From: Cryomorphaceae bacterium
GTDB taxonomy: Bacteria; Bacteroidota; Bacteroidia; Flavobacteriales_D; Crocinitomicaceae
NCBI GenBank assembly: GCA_027490665.1
Contig: JAIXXP010000021.1
Span: 16,544-80,543 of the forward strand
Reading direction: 5' to 3'
Length of the DNA: 64,000 nucleotides
In this document: positions 1 to 9,216 of the stretch, piece by piece
Layout: the number at the start of each line of letters is the position of its first letter
How positions within the stretch are numbered: the first letter of the stretch is position 1
Notes under the pieces: model-generated
Told to the model about the DNA's origin: nothing
Seen by the model: the letters and a program-made list of their open reading frames with translations, nothing else
Databases searched by the model: none
Translations under genes and position numbers: made by a program

Positions 1-3000
1 GCCATTGTTTTTCCTTTCTTCTAGAATAGCCTCTACTGGCCCACTACCCATTCCACGAATGGCACCCAGACCAAAGCGAATGGCCCCTGATGTATTGACG
101 GCGAAAGTAAAGCCTGACTCGTTGATGTCTGGACCTAACACTTCTATGCCCATACGGCGGCATTCTTCCATAAAAAAGGAAACCTGCTTGATATCAGACA
201 TGTTGTTGCTGAGTACCGAAGCCATGTATTCGGCCGGATAATTGGCTTTTAAGAAAGCAGTTTGATACGCCACCCAAGCATAGCAGGTGGAGTGTGATTT
301 GTTGAACGCATAGGAAGCGAATGCTTCCCAGTCTTTCCAGACTTTTTCTAAGGTAGGCGCAGGGTGGCCTTTTGCCGATGCACGTTCAATGAAGGTTGGT
401 TTCATTTTGTCGAGAACCTTGCGGTCTTTCTTACCCATGGCCTTGCGCAGGGTATCGGCCTCACCTTTGGTGAAATCAGCAAGCTTTTGAGACAAAAGCA
501 TGACCTGTTCTTGATAAACCGTAATGCCGTAGGTTTCGTTGAGGTATTCTTCACAGTCGGGTAAGTCATAGACGATGGGTTCATCGCCGTGCTTGCGCTT
601 GCAATAGGATGGTATGTATTCCATTGGACCCGGTCTGTAAAGCGCGTTCATGGCAATGAGATCAGCAAAAACAGTGGGCTTCAACTCCTTAAGGTGTTTT
701 TGCATTCCGGGCGATTCATACTGGAATATCCCAACGGTTTCGCCGCGCTGAAAAAGGGCATAGGTGGCTTCGTCGTCTATAGGAAATTCATCGGGGTCGA
801 GCTCTATACCGCGGTTCTCTTTAACCAAACGAACTGCGTCTTTGATGAGCGTAAGGGTTTTGAGGCCTAAGAAATCCATTTTGAGCAAACCTGCGGATTC
901 CGCCACCGAGTTGTCGTATTGGGTACAGACCATGTCGGAATCTTTGGCAGTGGCAACGGGCACAAAGTTGGTGAGGTCGTCGGGTGTGATGATGACGCCA
1001 CAAGCATGGATACCGGTATTGCGCACTGAACCTTCGATTTCCATCGCTTTTTGCAGCACTTGCGCTTGGAGGTCGATGCCTTGGTAAATGCGGCGGAGTT
1101 CTTTGGCATTGGTTACAGCCTCTTGATTGCGGAGTTTGTCGATGAGTTCAGACTCAGTAAGTGTAAAGAGTTTGCGCAAAGATAAATCCGGAATGAGTTT
1201 CGCCAAGCGATCCGCCTCGGGCAAAGGAAGGTTCATGACCCTTGAGGTATCGCGAATGGCCGATTTGGCAGCCATGGTACCGTAAGTAATGATTTGGGCC
1301 ACTTGATTGGCACCGTACTTATTGATGACGTAGTCGATGACACGGCCACGACCTTCGTCGTCGAAGTCGATATCGATATCAGGCATGGAGACGCGGTCAG
1401 GGTTGAGGAAGCGCTCAAAGAGGAGGTCGTACTTGATAGGGTCTACGTTAGTGATGCCGATGCAGTAAGCTACAGCCGAACCTGCAGCTGAACCCCTACC
1501 CGGCCCGACGGATACGCCCATTTTGCGAGCGGCATTACAGAAATCTTGGACAATTAAGAAATAGCCTGGATAGCCTGTTTTTTCGATAGTGGCCAACTCG
1601 AAATCGATGCGTTCTGTGATTTCGTCGGTGAGTGTTGTGTAGCGCTTTTTGGCGCCTTCATAAGTAAGGTATCGCAAAAAGGCGTTTTCTCCACGCTTTC
1701 CACCGTCAAGGCTATCCTGTGCATCGACAAACTCAGACGGGATATCAAAAGCTGGAAGAAGTACTTCACGGGCCAAACCATAGGGCTCACACTTTCCAAT
1801 GATTTCAGCTATATTGGCAATTGCATCTGGTACATCAGAAAAAAGCGCCAGCATTTCTTGGGTGCTGCGCATGTAATAAGAATCGTTCTCTAGGCCATAG
1901 CGAAAACCACGGCCGCGGCCTTTGGGAGTTTCTACCAACTCGTTGTCCTTGACGCACAACAAAACATCGTGGGCAACGGCATCTTTTTGTTCGACGTAGT
2001 ACGTATTGTTGGTGGCGATGAGCTTCACCTCGTGCTTCTGGGCGAGGTCTTGGAGCAACGGATTGAGTCTTTCTTCTACTTCTAAACCGTGACGACCAAT
2101 TTCAATGTAGAAGTCTGATCCAAATTGCTCTTTCCACCAAAGCAATGCTTCCTCAGCCTGTCGCTCTCCAACATTGAGTAATAAACTTGGAATTTCTCCG
2201 TATATGTTTCCGCTCAGTATAATGAGCTCTTCTTTGTATTTTGACAAGACTTCTTTGTCGATGCGCGGCACGTAATACATGCCCTGCGTATAGGCAATAG
2301 AGGCGAGTTTGATCAGGTTTTGATACCCGCTTTTATTCTTGGCCAAACAAACAATTTGGTAACCGTTGTCTTTGACAGTTTTATCTTGGTGATTGCGACA
2401 CACATTGAATTCGCAACCAATTATTGGAAGTATCTCTTGTCCATCGAATGCTTCTCCCTTTTCTTCGGCTTCAGCCCGAGCTGCTTTGATTTTTGCATTA
2501 TGCGCAGCGGCCATTTTTTCGAACTGAAAAGCGGCCATCATGTTGCCGGTATCGGTGAGTGCAACTGCAGGTTGCCCCAAGGCAACCGCTTTTTGAATGA
2601 GTGCGCCTACCTCAGCGGTAGATTGCAAAATGGAGTACTGGGTATGGTTGTGTAAGTGCGCAAAAACCAAACCTGTGGTATCTAAATCTTGAATTGGCTT
2701 AGAAACGGGTGGGCTTTGCGCTGGCTTTTTAGCAGCTCGAATTTTGTCACTTTCAGCTTTTAAATTGACATGCTGAAGACCGATTTTTTGAATGGGTTCC
2801 GGATTGAGCGTCTGAAAGGACTCAAAATAGCCCGGCTCTTGTAGGATTTCTTCTAACGTGTAATGCTCTTTGCGCAGTAATTCTAAAAAGCAACGCGTTG
2901 TTGCCTCGACATCGGCGGTGGCATTATGTGCCTCATTGAATGGTTCTCCAAATAAATGCTGGTGTATTTCGGTGAGGGTAGGCAATTTGAATTTGCCACC

Positions 3001-3432
3001 ACGGCCTCCTGGAATCTGACAAAGCAAAGCACTGCGCTCCGTACAGGTGTCGAGCACAGGCTTAACGAGTGGGGTTTCCTGACCCAAACGAACAAACTCG
3101 CAACCCATTACATTGACATCGAATTTGAGGTTGTGACCCACCATAAAGTTGGCTTTTTGGAGGTCTTTTTGAAAGAGTTCGAGAACAGCTTGGAGTTCTT
3201 CACCTACAGCATTCGCTAATTCTGTGGAAATACCGTGTACGCGCTCAGACTCGAATGGAATATTGAAACCATCTGGACGAATAATGAAATCTTTTTGAGA
3301 AACGAGCTCACCGGCTTCGTCGTGGAGTTGCCACGCGAGCTGAACCACTCGCGGCCAGTTGTCTGTAGCGGTAATGGGCGCGTTGAAATCGCGCGGAAGG
3401 CCGGTGGTTTCGGTATCAAAAACAAGGTACAT
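1..3432 (-). CDS. dnaE: DNA polymerase III alpha subunit with fused N-terminal proofreading exonuclease (3' end cut off by the window)
   Basis: This is the replicative DNA polymerase. One open frame of 1,144 codons runs off the left edge, so the C-terminus is missing. Residues 1-190 form a DEDDh exonuclease with D6 and E8 (DTETTG), D105 (NLKFD), H169 and D174 (AHNATAD). A PHP domain follows, starting at HLHNHTQY (H259). The family C polymerase core carries PDIDIDFD (D685, D687) and MDFLGL (D853), matching the catalytic Asp residues of E. coli DnaE. Fusion of the epsilon-like exonuclease to DnaE is known in Bacteroidota; in E. coli the exonuclease is a separate protein, DnaQ. The ATG at 3432 places the exonuclease motif at residue 6, as usual. 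A weak -7-like box (TAAATTTA, 3455-3462) lies upstream. The identity is certain; only the missing end limits the call. Confidence 0.97.
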   Translation of the reverse strand, partial: MYLVFDTETTGLPRDFNAPITATDNWPRVVQLAWQLHDEAGELVSQKDFIIRPDGFNIPFESERVHGISTELANAVGEELQAVLELFQKDLQKANFMVGHNLKFDVNVMGCEFVRLGQETPLVKPVLDTCTERSALLCQIPGGRGGKFKLPTLTEIHQHLFGEPFNEAHNATADVEATTRCFLELLRKEHYTLEEILQEPGYFESFQTLNPEPIQKIGLQHVNLKAESDKIRAAKKPAQSPPVSKPIQDLDTTGLVFAHLHNHTQYSILQSTAEVGALIQKAVALGQPAVALTDTGNMMAAFQFEKMAAAHNAKIKAARAEAEEKGEAFDGQEILPIIGCEFNVCRNHQDKTVKDNGYQIVCLAKNKSGYQNLIKLASIAYTQGMYYVPRIDKEVLSKYKEELIILSGNIYGEIPSLLLNVGERQAEEALLWWKEQFGSDFYIEIGRHGLEVEERLNPLLQDLAQKHEVKLIATNNTYYVEQKDAVAHDVLLCVKDNELVETPKGRGRGFRYGLENDSYYMRSTQEMLALFSDVPDAIANIAEIIGKCEPYGLAREVLLPAFDIPSEFVDAQDSLDGGKRGENAFLRYLTYEGAKKRYTTLTDEITERIDFELATIEKTGYPGYFLIVQDFCNAARKMGVSVGPGRGSAAGSAVAYCIGITNVDPIKYDLLFERFLNPDRVSMPDIDIDFDDEGRGRVIDYVINKYGANQVAQIITYGTMAAKSAIRDTSRVMNLPLPEADRLAKLIPDLSLRKLFTLTESELIDKLRNQEAVTNAKELRRIYQGIDLQAQVLQKAMEIEGSVRNTGIHACGVIITPDDLTNFVPVATAKDSDMVCTQYDNSVAESAGLLKMDFLGLKTLTLIKDAVRLVKENRGIELDPDEFPIDDEATYALFQRGETVGIFQYESPGMQKHLKELKPTVFADLIAMNALYRPGPMEYIPSYCKRKHGDEPIVYDLPDCEEYLNETYGITVYQEQVMLLSQKLADFTKGEADTLRKAMGKKDRKVLDKMKPTFIERASAKGHPAPTLEKVWKDWEAFASYAFNKSHSTCYAWVAYQTAFLKANYPAEYMASVLSNNMSDIKQVSFFMEECRRMGIEVLGPDINESGFTFAVNTSGAIRFGLGAIRGMGSGPVEAILEERKNNG

Positions 3433-3498
3433 GACTGCAGTAAAAAGGGAACTTTAAATTTAGGGATTTCTGCTGCAGCACCCTTCAATTGTTGAAAA

Positions 3499-4359
3499 CT
3501 ATTGTGTGGCTTTTTCCCAATAATCATTGAGGAGCACCACTAATTTGCGCGCGATATTGTTCTGGTAACGCTTGGTGCGGTAGCCTCCCACCCAATTAAC
3601 GCCGCGAATGGCATTGGTTAAAAATATTTCGTCGGCTGCGAGTAAATGCTGCGGGAGCAAAGCACTTTCGTAAACCTTAATGCCATTTGCCAAAGCTAAA
3701 TTTATGATTTGCATCCGCATGGTACCTGCCAAGCAACCTTCTTCGAGGCCAGGTGTGTACAGCACGCCATTGCTAATGATGAATACATTGCAAGATGAAG
3801 ATTCGAGGATCTGGCCACGGTAATCAGTTAGGAACATATCGTCTAGACTTTTTGATTTGGCATCAAGCGCGGCCATGACATAAGGCAAACCCATTTTGGT
3901 TTTGAAATTAGACAAGAGATTTTTTTGGAGTTTCATCTCATGATAAATGTCGAGTTCCAGACCGCGCGCATTGAGTTCAAAATGATTGACCTCATACGGA
4001 TAAACCTCAATATAGTAAGTGGCATCGTTGGCATCTGGTAAATAAGCGCCACCACTAATGCGGTCTAGCGACAAACGGCAGCGTCCGCCTTCGGTGATGC
4101 CAGATTGTGCACAAAGTTCCAAAATTTTAGACTCAAAAAAAGCAGTTGTATAACTTGCAGAAGGGCGCATATGTATAGCGCGAGCACCAGCAAGTAAACG
4201 CAAAATGTGATTTTCGAGATTGAGTGGTTGGCCGTTGATGATGCGGATGCTTTCAAACACGCCATCGCCATAGAGGTGAGCGCGATTGCCCGGCAAGATG
4301 GTGGGTGCATCTCCGGCTAATATGGATCCGTTATTGTTAACGTAAAGCATTGGCAACAA
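3499..4359 (-). CDS. Class IV PLP-dependent aminotransferase (branched-chain aminotransferase / aminodeoxychorismate lyase-like)
   Basis: A 286-residue protein of the fold-type IV PLP family. The N-terminal part (GNRAHLYGDGVFESIRI, about residues 24-40) and the Glu-containing stretch ILESSSCNVF (E186) are characteristic of the family. The PLP lysine is probably K153 or K155 in NFKTKMGLPY. The family includes branched-chain amino acid aminotransferases, D-amino acid aminotransferases and 4-amino-4-deoxychorismate lyase (PabC). The length fits all three, and I cannot choose between them from sequence alone. It starts 5 bases after the rhomboid stop codon, so the two genes are probably co-transcribed. 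dnaE follows after 66 bases. Confidence 0.85.
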   Translation of the reverse strand: MLPMLYVNNNGSILAGDAPTILPGNRAHLYGDGVFESIRIINGQPLNLENHILRLLAGARAIHMRPSASYTTAFFESKILELCAQSGITEGGRCRLSLDRISGGAYLPDANDATYYIEVYPYEVNHFELNARGLELDIYHEMKLQKNLLSNFKTKMGLPYVMAALDAKSKSLDDMFLTDYRGQILESSSCNVFIISNGVLYTPGLEEGCLAGTMRMQIINLALANGIKVYESALLPQHLLAADEIFLTNAIRGVNWVGGYRTKRYQNNIARKLVVLLNDYWEKATQ

Positions 4360-4364
4360 AACTT

Positions 4365-4970
4365 CTAATGGAACAAAGATGCAAAAAATTGAGCATAGCC
4401 CGGTATAAAAAATAATACAAACAAAATACCTACAAGAGCCCCTGAAATATGGGCGTCATGCGCAATACCCGTATTGCCTTTTCGAAAAGCGTAATATTCA
4501 ATCAATAAGTAAACTGGACCAAAAATGTAAGCTGGGATAGGAATCGGGATGAACATGAGCATAAGGCCCTGGGTAGGATGCGCAGCAATAAATGCAAAAA
4601 GCACGGCAGTAACTGCGCCAGAAGCACCTAGACTGCGATAACCCTGCTGATCTTGATGTTTGTAATATGAATAAAGCGTGGCAAATAAGCCTCCCATGAG
4701 ATACAGCGCAAAGAAATAATAAACCCCTTTGATTGGACCAAAAAGCAAGCTGTATTCTTGAAAAAGATAGTCACCAATAAAATAGAGCGTCATCATGTTG
4801 AAAATCAAATGCGACCAATCTAAATGCACAGCCATATGCGTAAAAAAGCGAGGCCACTCCCCGTTATGCTTGATGCGATATGGATTAAAAAGCATGCGAT
4901 CGAGAAAGGCAGGATTTTGAAAACCTTGCCAAGAAATAACTGCGGTGAATAATATGAGGCCTATAACCAT
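4365..4970 (-). CDS. Rhomboid family intramembrane serine protease
   Basis: A 201-residue polytopic membrane protein. The catalytic Ser117 lies in GASG and the catalytic His174 in DAHISGALVG. The HxxxN motif of the family (H54, N58) sits in the segment HMAVHLDWSHLIFN. Rhomboids cleave transmembrane segments of other membrane proteins; the substrate here cannot be predicted. The reading frame stays open upstream to 5207, but that extension would overlap the divergent L,D-transpeptidase gene. The ATG at 4970 gives a normal six-helix rhomboid, so I chose it. The 46-base divergent intergenic region must hold the promoters of both genes. AAACTTTG, one mismatch from the -7 consensus, lies 9 bases before the ATG. 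Confidence 0.9.
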   Translation of the reverse strand: MVIGLILFTAVISWQGFQNPAFLDRMLFNPYRIKHNGEWPRFFTHMAVHLDWSHLIFNMMTLYFIGDYLFQEYSLLFGPIKGVYYFFALYLMGGLFATLYSYYKHQDQQGYRSLGASGAVTAVLFAFIAAHPTQGLMLMFIPIPIPAYIFGPVYLLIEYYAFRKGNTGIAHDAHISGALVGILFVLFFIPGYAQFFASLFH

Positions 4971-5016
4971 GGTTGAATACAAAGTTTTAAGTACATTCAA
5001 CGAAAATAAGCATAAT

Positions 5017-6606
5017 ATGAAGGCGTCCATTCGTTTGCTGTCCGCGATCATTACATTAAGCGCTTTCTTTTTGAGTTGTGCACCCACCAAAACTACATCT
5101 GCGAAAAAAGACTTCTTGTCTAGCAAAAGCCTTTCTGCCTCAAAAAAAATGAAGCTACTGCTTGAAAACGGGCACCCAACACTGCCTTTAACTACAGCGG
5201 AACGCAAAAAACTCTACAATTCCTATCAGTTAAAAGGATTTCAACCCTTCTTCAATCGAACAAGTACCAGCGAGCAAATCAAAAATAATTGGACGCGCAC
5301 CTTAACAAAAGCGGCTCATTTTGGCTTGCCCTCATCGAGATTAATTTCATTCAAGGAAGGCCATCCACTGATTCAAGAACTTTTGATTTATTATCAAATT
5401 AGCACCACTCTTCATGACCTCGACAGTGGGTTTATTGATTTTCAATACCGAAAATTCAAACCGAAAAAATGCTCGTCTTTTCCGTCGAATTGGCTTACCA
5501 GTAAGCAAAATACGGATTCAATTCTCTTGGCGCGTGGCCCTGCGGATACCAACTATCATTATTTTGCACAACACCTTTACCATTTTTGCGATACTGCAAA
5601 ACTCGATACCCTTTCTTACCAACTAACTACAGAAAAAGACAATAAATTACAGGCGTGGGAACAACTTCAAAAAGCGCTCATTGGACTCGGTTATTGCGAT
5701 GAAAGCACCGATAGTTTAGGTCTCAGGGCTGCCTTAAAGTTGTATCAAAAAAAACAAGGGCTCAATGCCGACGGGCGCATTGGTTCGGCAACCGTTCTGT
5801 CATTTGCACAATCAAAACAAGATCAATTATACCAAGCACAAATTTCACTCGACCGACTCCGACAGGCTGCCCAAAAACCAACAACCTTTGTTGGCATAAA
5901 CCTTCCCTCCTTCAGCTTGCAATTTGTTGCCGACGACACACTCCGTGCACAGCGGCGCATCATCATAGGTAAAATGGACCACCCTACCCCTGAATTGGTT
6001 TCGAGAATATATCAAATTGTTGCATTGCCCTATTGGCGTGTCCCGAGTTCTATCGCGAGAAAAGAAATTTTGCCGGCACTCAAACGCAATTCGGGCTACC
6101 TCCAAAAAGAACACATGCGCATTTATGGCGCTGGAAAGAAAGAGATTGATCCGCAAAACGTCAAATGGAAAAAAATCAAAAACAATACATTTCCCTACCA
6201 GATTGAACAAGATCCTGGGCCTTGGAATAGCTTGGGCCTAATCAAATTTGAATTTGCCAATCAATTTTCTGTCTACGTCCACGATACCCCAAATAGGTAT
6301 CTTTTTGGGCAAAATTTCCGCAGCTTCTCGCATGGCTGTATGCGTGCTGACGACCCTATTGAACTAGGTAAACTGATGCTAACCTACGATAAAAAAGGTG
6401 ATAAAATCAATAAAGTCAATGCCGACTCATTGCAAGTTTTGATTGACCAAAAAATTCATCAGAGGATACCTTTACTTCAGCATATTCCAATTTTTATCAT
6501 GTATCATACAGTTACTTCAGATAGAGATGGTTTGTATTTTCATTTAGACCTTTATCAAAGAGAACAAGACTTAATTGCATTGTTTCGTTCGGGAAATAAT
6601 GGCTAA
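5017..6606 (+). CDS. L,D-transpeptidase lipoprotein with peptidoglycan-binding domain (YcbB/LdtD-like)
   Basis: A 529-residue cell-envelope enzyme expected to form 3-3 crosslinks in peptidoglycan or to attach proteins to it. The N-terminus is a lipoprotein signal (hydrophobic stretch ending in FFLSCAP, lipobox Cys about residue 20). A PG_binding_1 domain lies near residues 211-265 (ALIGLGYCDES to DGRIGSATVLSF). The C-terminal YkuD catalytic domain carries SHGCMR, with the nucleophile Cys441. The domain order matches the YcbB type. I chose the ATG at 5017 over an earlier in-frame one because it begins directly with the lipoprotein signal. It heads a plus-strand run, with rpe 20 bases downstream. 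Confidence 0.92.
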   Translation: MKASIRLLSAIITLSAFFLSCAPTKTTSAKKDFLSSKSLSASKKMKLLLENGHPTLPLTTAERKKLYNSYQLKGFQPFFNRTSTSEQIKNNWTRTLTKAAHFGLPSSRLISFKEGHPLIQELLIYYQISTTLHDLDSGFIDFQYRKFKPKKCSSFPSNWLTSKQNTDSILLARGPADTNYHYFAQHLYHFCDTAKLDTLSYQLTTEKDNKLQAWEQLQKALIGLGYCDESTDSLGLRAALKLYQKKQGLNADGRIGSATVLSFAQSKQDQLYQAQISLDRLRQAAQKPTTFVGINLPSFSLQFVADDTLRAQRRIIIGKMDHPTPELVSRIYQIVALPYWRVPSSIARKEILPALKRNSGYLQKEHMRIYGAGKKEIDPQNVKWKKIKNNTFPYQIEQDPGPWNSLGLIKFEFANQFSVYVHDTPNRYLFGQNFRSFSHGCMRADDPIELGKLMLTYDKKGDKINKVNADSLQVLIDQKIHQRIPLLQHIPIFIMYHTVTSDRDGLYFHLDLYQREQDLIALFRSGNNG

Positions 6607-6626
6607 TTTTACCAAAAATTTTGACC

Positions 6627-7271
6627 ATGCTCGTTTCCCCATCTGTACTTTCCTGTGATTTCGGCAATATCCAACGCGATACCCAAATGCTCCACAACTC
6701 CAGCGCAGATTGGCTGCATATCGATGTCATGGATGGCGTTTTTGTACCCAATATTTCTTTCGGTTTTCCGGTTTTACAAGCCATCAGAAAACACACCGAT
6801 AAAATACTTGATGTGCACCTCATGATTGCAAATCCTGATGCCTACTTAGAAGAGTTCAAAAAAGCGGGTGCCGACATCCTTACAGTACATTACGAAGTCT
6901 GCCCTCACTTGCACCGCACCATTGGCCGCATTCAAGAATTAGGCATGAAAGCGGGCGTTGCCCTCAACCCTCACACACCAATTGAAGTACTGTCTGAGGT
7001 AGCGCCTATGCTAGATTTAGTACTCATCATGAGTGTCAACCCAGGTTTCGGAGGTCAAAAATTTATTGCGGCTGCCAACGACAAAGTCGCACGCCTCAAA
7101 TCCCTGCGTCAAAGTACCAATTCGCATTTTTTAATTGAAGTAGATGGTGGTGTAAATTTAGAAACGGGTGCACAACTCGCACAAGCTGGCGCAGATGCTT
7201 TGGTTGCCGGCAGTTTTGTTTTTGGCGCAAGCGATCCTGTTGCTACAATTGCTGCTTTAAAAAGCCTCTAA
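6627..7271 (+). CDS. rpe: Ribulose-phosphate 3-epimerase
   Basis: A 214-residue TIM-barrel enzyme that interconverts D-ribulose 5-phosphate and D-xylulose 5-phosphate in the pentose phosphate pathway. Family signatures are present in order: SPSVLSCDF at the N-terminus, LHIDVMDGVFVPN (metal-binding His and Asp), VHLMI, MSVNPGFGGQ (phosphate-binding loop) and EVDGGVN (catalytic Asp). The length is typical. A TTG lies two codons upstream, but the ATG at 6627 gives the usual short N-terminus. AAATTTTG, one mismatch from the -7 consensus, ends 3 bases before the ATG, so the gene may have its own leaderless promoter as well as read-through from the upstream gene. Confidence 0.97.
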   Translation: MLVSPSVLSCDFGNIQRDTQMLHNSSADWLHIDVMDGVFVPNISFGFPVLQAIRKHTDKILDVHLMIANPDAYLEEFKKAGADILTVHYEVCPHLHRTIGRIQELGMKAGVALNPHTPIEVLSEVAPMLDLVLIMSVNPGFGGQKFIAAANDKVARLKSLRQSTNSHFLIEVDGGVNLETGAQLAQAGADALVAGSFVFGASDPVATIAALKSL

Positions 7272-7309
7272 TTACGTAACTAAACTGCAATTTGGACGTT
7301 AAACGCCAC

Positions 7310-8368
7310 ATGAAGCACCTTATTGCTTTTTTCCTAGTTTCTTTCTTGCTTTTTCCGTTGGTTGGTCTGACGCAAGGCCTAGTGCAAAAAGAACAAGTTG
7401 CCGCTAAACTTTTAAACGAACTTCGTTCGAGCACAGACGACGACCAAACCCTTCGCATTCATACCGAATTTAAAAAAGCGATGTCTGAACTCGTACGCAC
7501 CAAAGATTTCTTTGATACACCGCTTCAGGCCCTCAAAATTGCAGACATCAAAAGCAATGACCAAAACGTTCGGCTTCTGACCTGGAACGTCGAGTTTTCA
7601 GACCTCTCCTATACCTATGGCGGCTATGTATTGCGAAAAGAAGAAGGCCGTGATCGCGTTTCTGTTTTTGAACTCAGTGACATCCTCGATCCGTATAGTA
7701 CCAAACCAGAAAACGTGATTGACCACAAAAACTGGTATGGCGCTGTTTATTACAAAATCATAGATTTTTCCTTTCAAGGTAAAACACAGTACCTTTTATT
7801 CGGCTATGACGGAGGCACCACCATGAGTAATTATAAGGTCCTGGATATCCTGAGCTTCGCTGGGCAAAGCGCTAAATTTGGCAGTCCGGTATTCAAAGAT
7901 GCAAAGGGCATCAAAAAACGCGTCGTCTTTGAATATTCCAATATGGCCAGCATGTCTTTGGAGTTTGAACCCAAGCGTGCACGCATTGTTTTTGATCATC
8001 TCTCGCCAGAAGCCCCAGCGCTAGAAGGCGTTGCCTCGTATTACTTTCCAGATATGTCTTATGATGCTTATGTCTACGACTACGACCGTGAAATTTGGAA
8101 TCTAGAGTCAGATGTAGTTGCCACCAACCCCGAAGATGTAGGCGAGCGTTTTTATTATGCACTCAACACCAAATCAGGCCAAGTAGAAAAGAACCGTATG
8201 CGCGCCGACTGGATGAACCCCTCAGATCAGCAAAATCCGGAAAACGGCACGCACATAGCCACACTTCCAACCCCAGAAAACAACCAAGAATTGGCACAAC
8301 TCAAAACGCATAAAAAACGTTTCAAGTTGTTCAGAAAACCTACTAACCCTGAATCTTTACAAGAATAA
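7310..8368 (+). CDS. Secreted protein of unknown function
   Basis: A 352-residue protein I do not recognise. The N-terminus is a clear Sec signal peptide (hydrophobic core IAFFLVSFLLFPLVG, probable cleavage after TQG). There is no lipobox Cys and no later transmembrane segment. The mature part is rich in Tyr, Asp and aromatic residues, with motifs such as WYGAVYYKI, YLLFGYDGG and YDAYVYDYDREIWN, suggesting a beta-rich periplasmic or outer-surface protein. The C-terminal 50 residues are polar, rich in Lys, Asn and Pro, and probably disordered. The ATG at 7310 is chosen because it begins the signal peptide; a TTG six codons earlier is less likely. The gene lies 38 bases after rpe and 5 before the CvfB-like gene. 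Confidence 0.7.
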   Translation: MKHLIAFFLVSFLLFPLVGLTQGLVQKEQVAAKLLNELRSSTDDDQTLRIHTEFKKAMSELVRTKDFFDTPLQALKIADIKSNDQNVRLLTWNVEFSDLSYTYGGYVLRKEEGRDRVSVFELSDILDPYSTKPENVIDHKNWYGAVYYKIIDFSFQGKTQYLLFGYDGGTTMSNYKVLDILSFAGQSAKFGSPVFKDAKGIKKRVVFEYSNMASMSLEFEPKRARIVFDHLSPEAPALEGVASYYFPDMSYDAYVYDYDREIWNLESDVVATNPEDVGERFYYALNTKSGQVEKNRMRADWMNPSDQQNPENGTHIATLPTPENNQELAQLKTHKKRFKLFRKPTNPESLQE

Positions 8369-8373
8369 GCCCT

Positions 8374-9216
8374 ATGCAACTCGGAAAAATTAACAAACTT
8401 ACTATTAAGCGCTTTGCACCTCCAGGAGCTTATCTGATTGACCTTCAAGAAAACGAAGTGTTGCTACCCAATAAATACCTCACTCCAGATATGGAAGAAG
8501 GAACTGAAGTAGAAGTTTTTGTAATGAAGGATTCTTCTGAAAGATTGGTTTGTGTTACGGAGAAACCTTATATCTTACTTGGAGACTGCGTTTATCTGGA
8601 TGTTGTGGAGGTCAATCCGTTCGGTGCTTTCGTCGATTGGGGTTTAGATAAAGATTTATTTGTTCCGTTTGCCGAACAACGCACCCGTTTAGAAATTGGC
8701 GACCGCTATTTATTTACGTTGCTTTACGATTTTGAAACCGACCGCCTCTTCGGGAGCATGAAGATCAAAAAAGTATTGATCCCTTGCACCGACCTCAGTA
8801 TGGAAGGTCAAGAAGTCGATTTGTTAATATGCGACGAAGGTAAACTTGGCCGCAATGTCATTGTCAACAAACGCTATGAAGGACTTATTTTTAAGGATCA
8901 ACAAAACCAACCTTTACAGCGCGAACAAGAATGCAAAGGATATATAGCTAAAGTGCGCGAAGACGGTAAATTAGATATTCGTTTGGAAGTACCCAACGAT
9001 AGCCGCTACGACGCAGCCGAACAAAAAATTCTCGATACACTGACGGCTCAAGAAGGATTTCTTGCCCTTACAGACAAGAGTGATCCAGACGAAGTGCGCG
9101 CCGTACTAGGCCTCAGTAAAAAAACCTTTAAGCAAGCAATTGGCAAGTTGTACAAACACCGTCGAATTGCTTTAGAAGCCGACGGCATTCGCTCCTTAAA
9201 CAACCCTAGAGTTTAG
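8374..9216 (+). CDS. cvfB: S1-domain RNA-binding protein, CvfB/YitL-like
   Basis: A 280-residue cytoplasmic protein with the CvfB layout: tandem S1-like OB folds (about residues 1-65, 66-140 and 145-210; for example LGDCVYLDVVEVNPFGAFVDWGLDKDLFVPFAEQ) followed by a C-terminal winged helix (about 225-280, ending in KLYKHRRIALEADGI). In Staphylococcus, CvfB affects virulence gene expression through RNA binding. The role in Bacteroidota is undefined. It follows the secreted protein by 5 bases. Its stop codon (9214-9216) overlaps the convergent stop of the AIM24-family gene. Domain assignment is by pattern recognition and the name is by family. Confidence 0.85.
   Translation: MQLGKINKLTIKRFAPPGAYLIDLQENEVLLPNKYLTPDMEEGTEVEVFVMKDSSERLVCVTEKPYILLGDCVYLDVVEVNPFGAFVDWGLDKDLFVPFAEQRTRLEIGDRYLFTLLYDFETDRLFGSMKIKKVLIPCTDLSMEGQEVDLLICDEGKLGRNVIVNKRYEGLIFKDQQNQPLQREQECKGYIAKVREDGKLDIRLEVPNDSRYDAAEQKILDTLTAQEGFLALTDKSDPDEVRAVLGLSKKTFKQAIGKLYKHRRIALEADGIRSLNNPRV

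Noticed and set aside
2320..2655. A plus-strand open frame within dnaE
   Set aside because: It lies opposite the conserved PHP domain of dnaE, which continues without a break on the minus strand.
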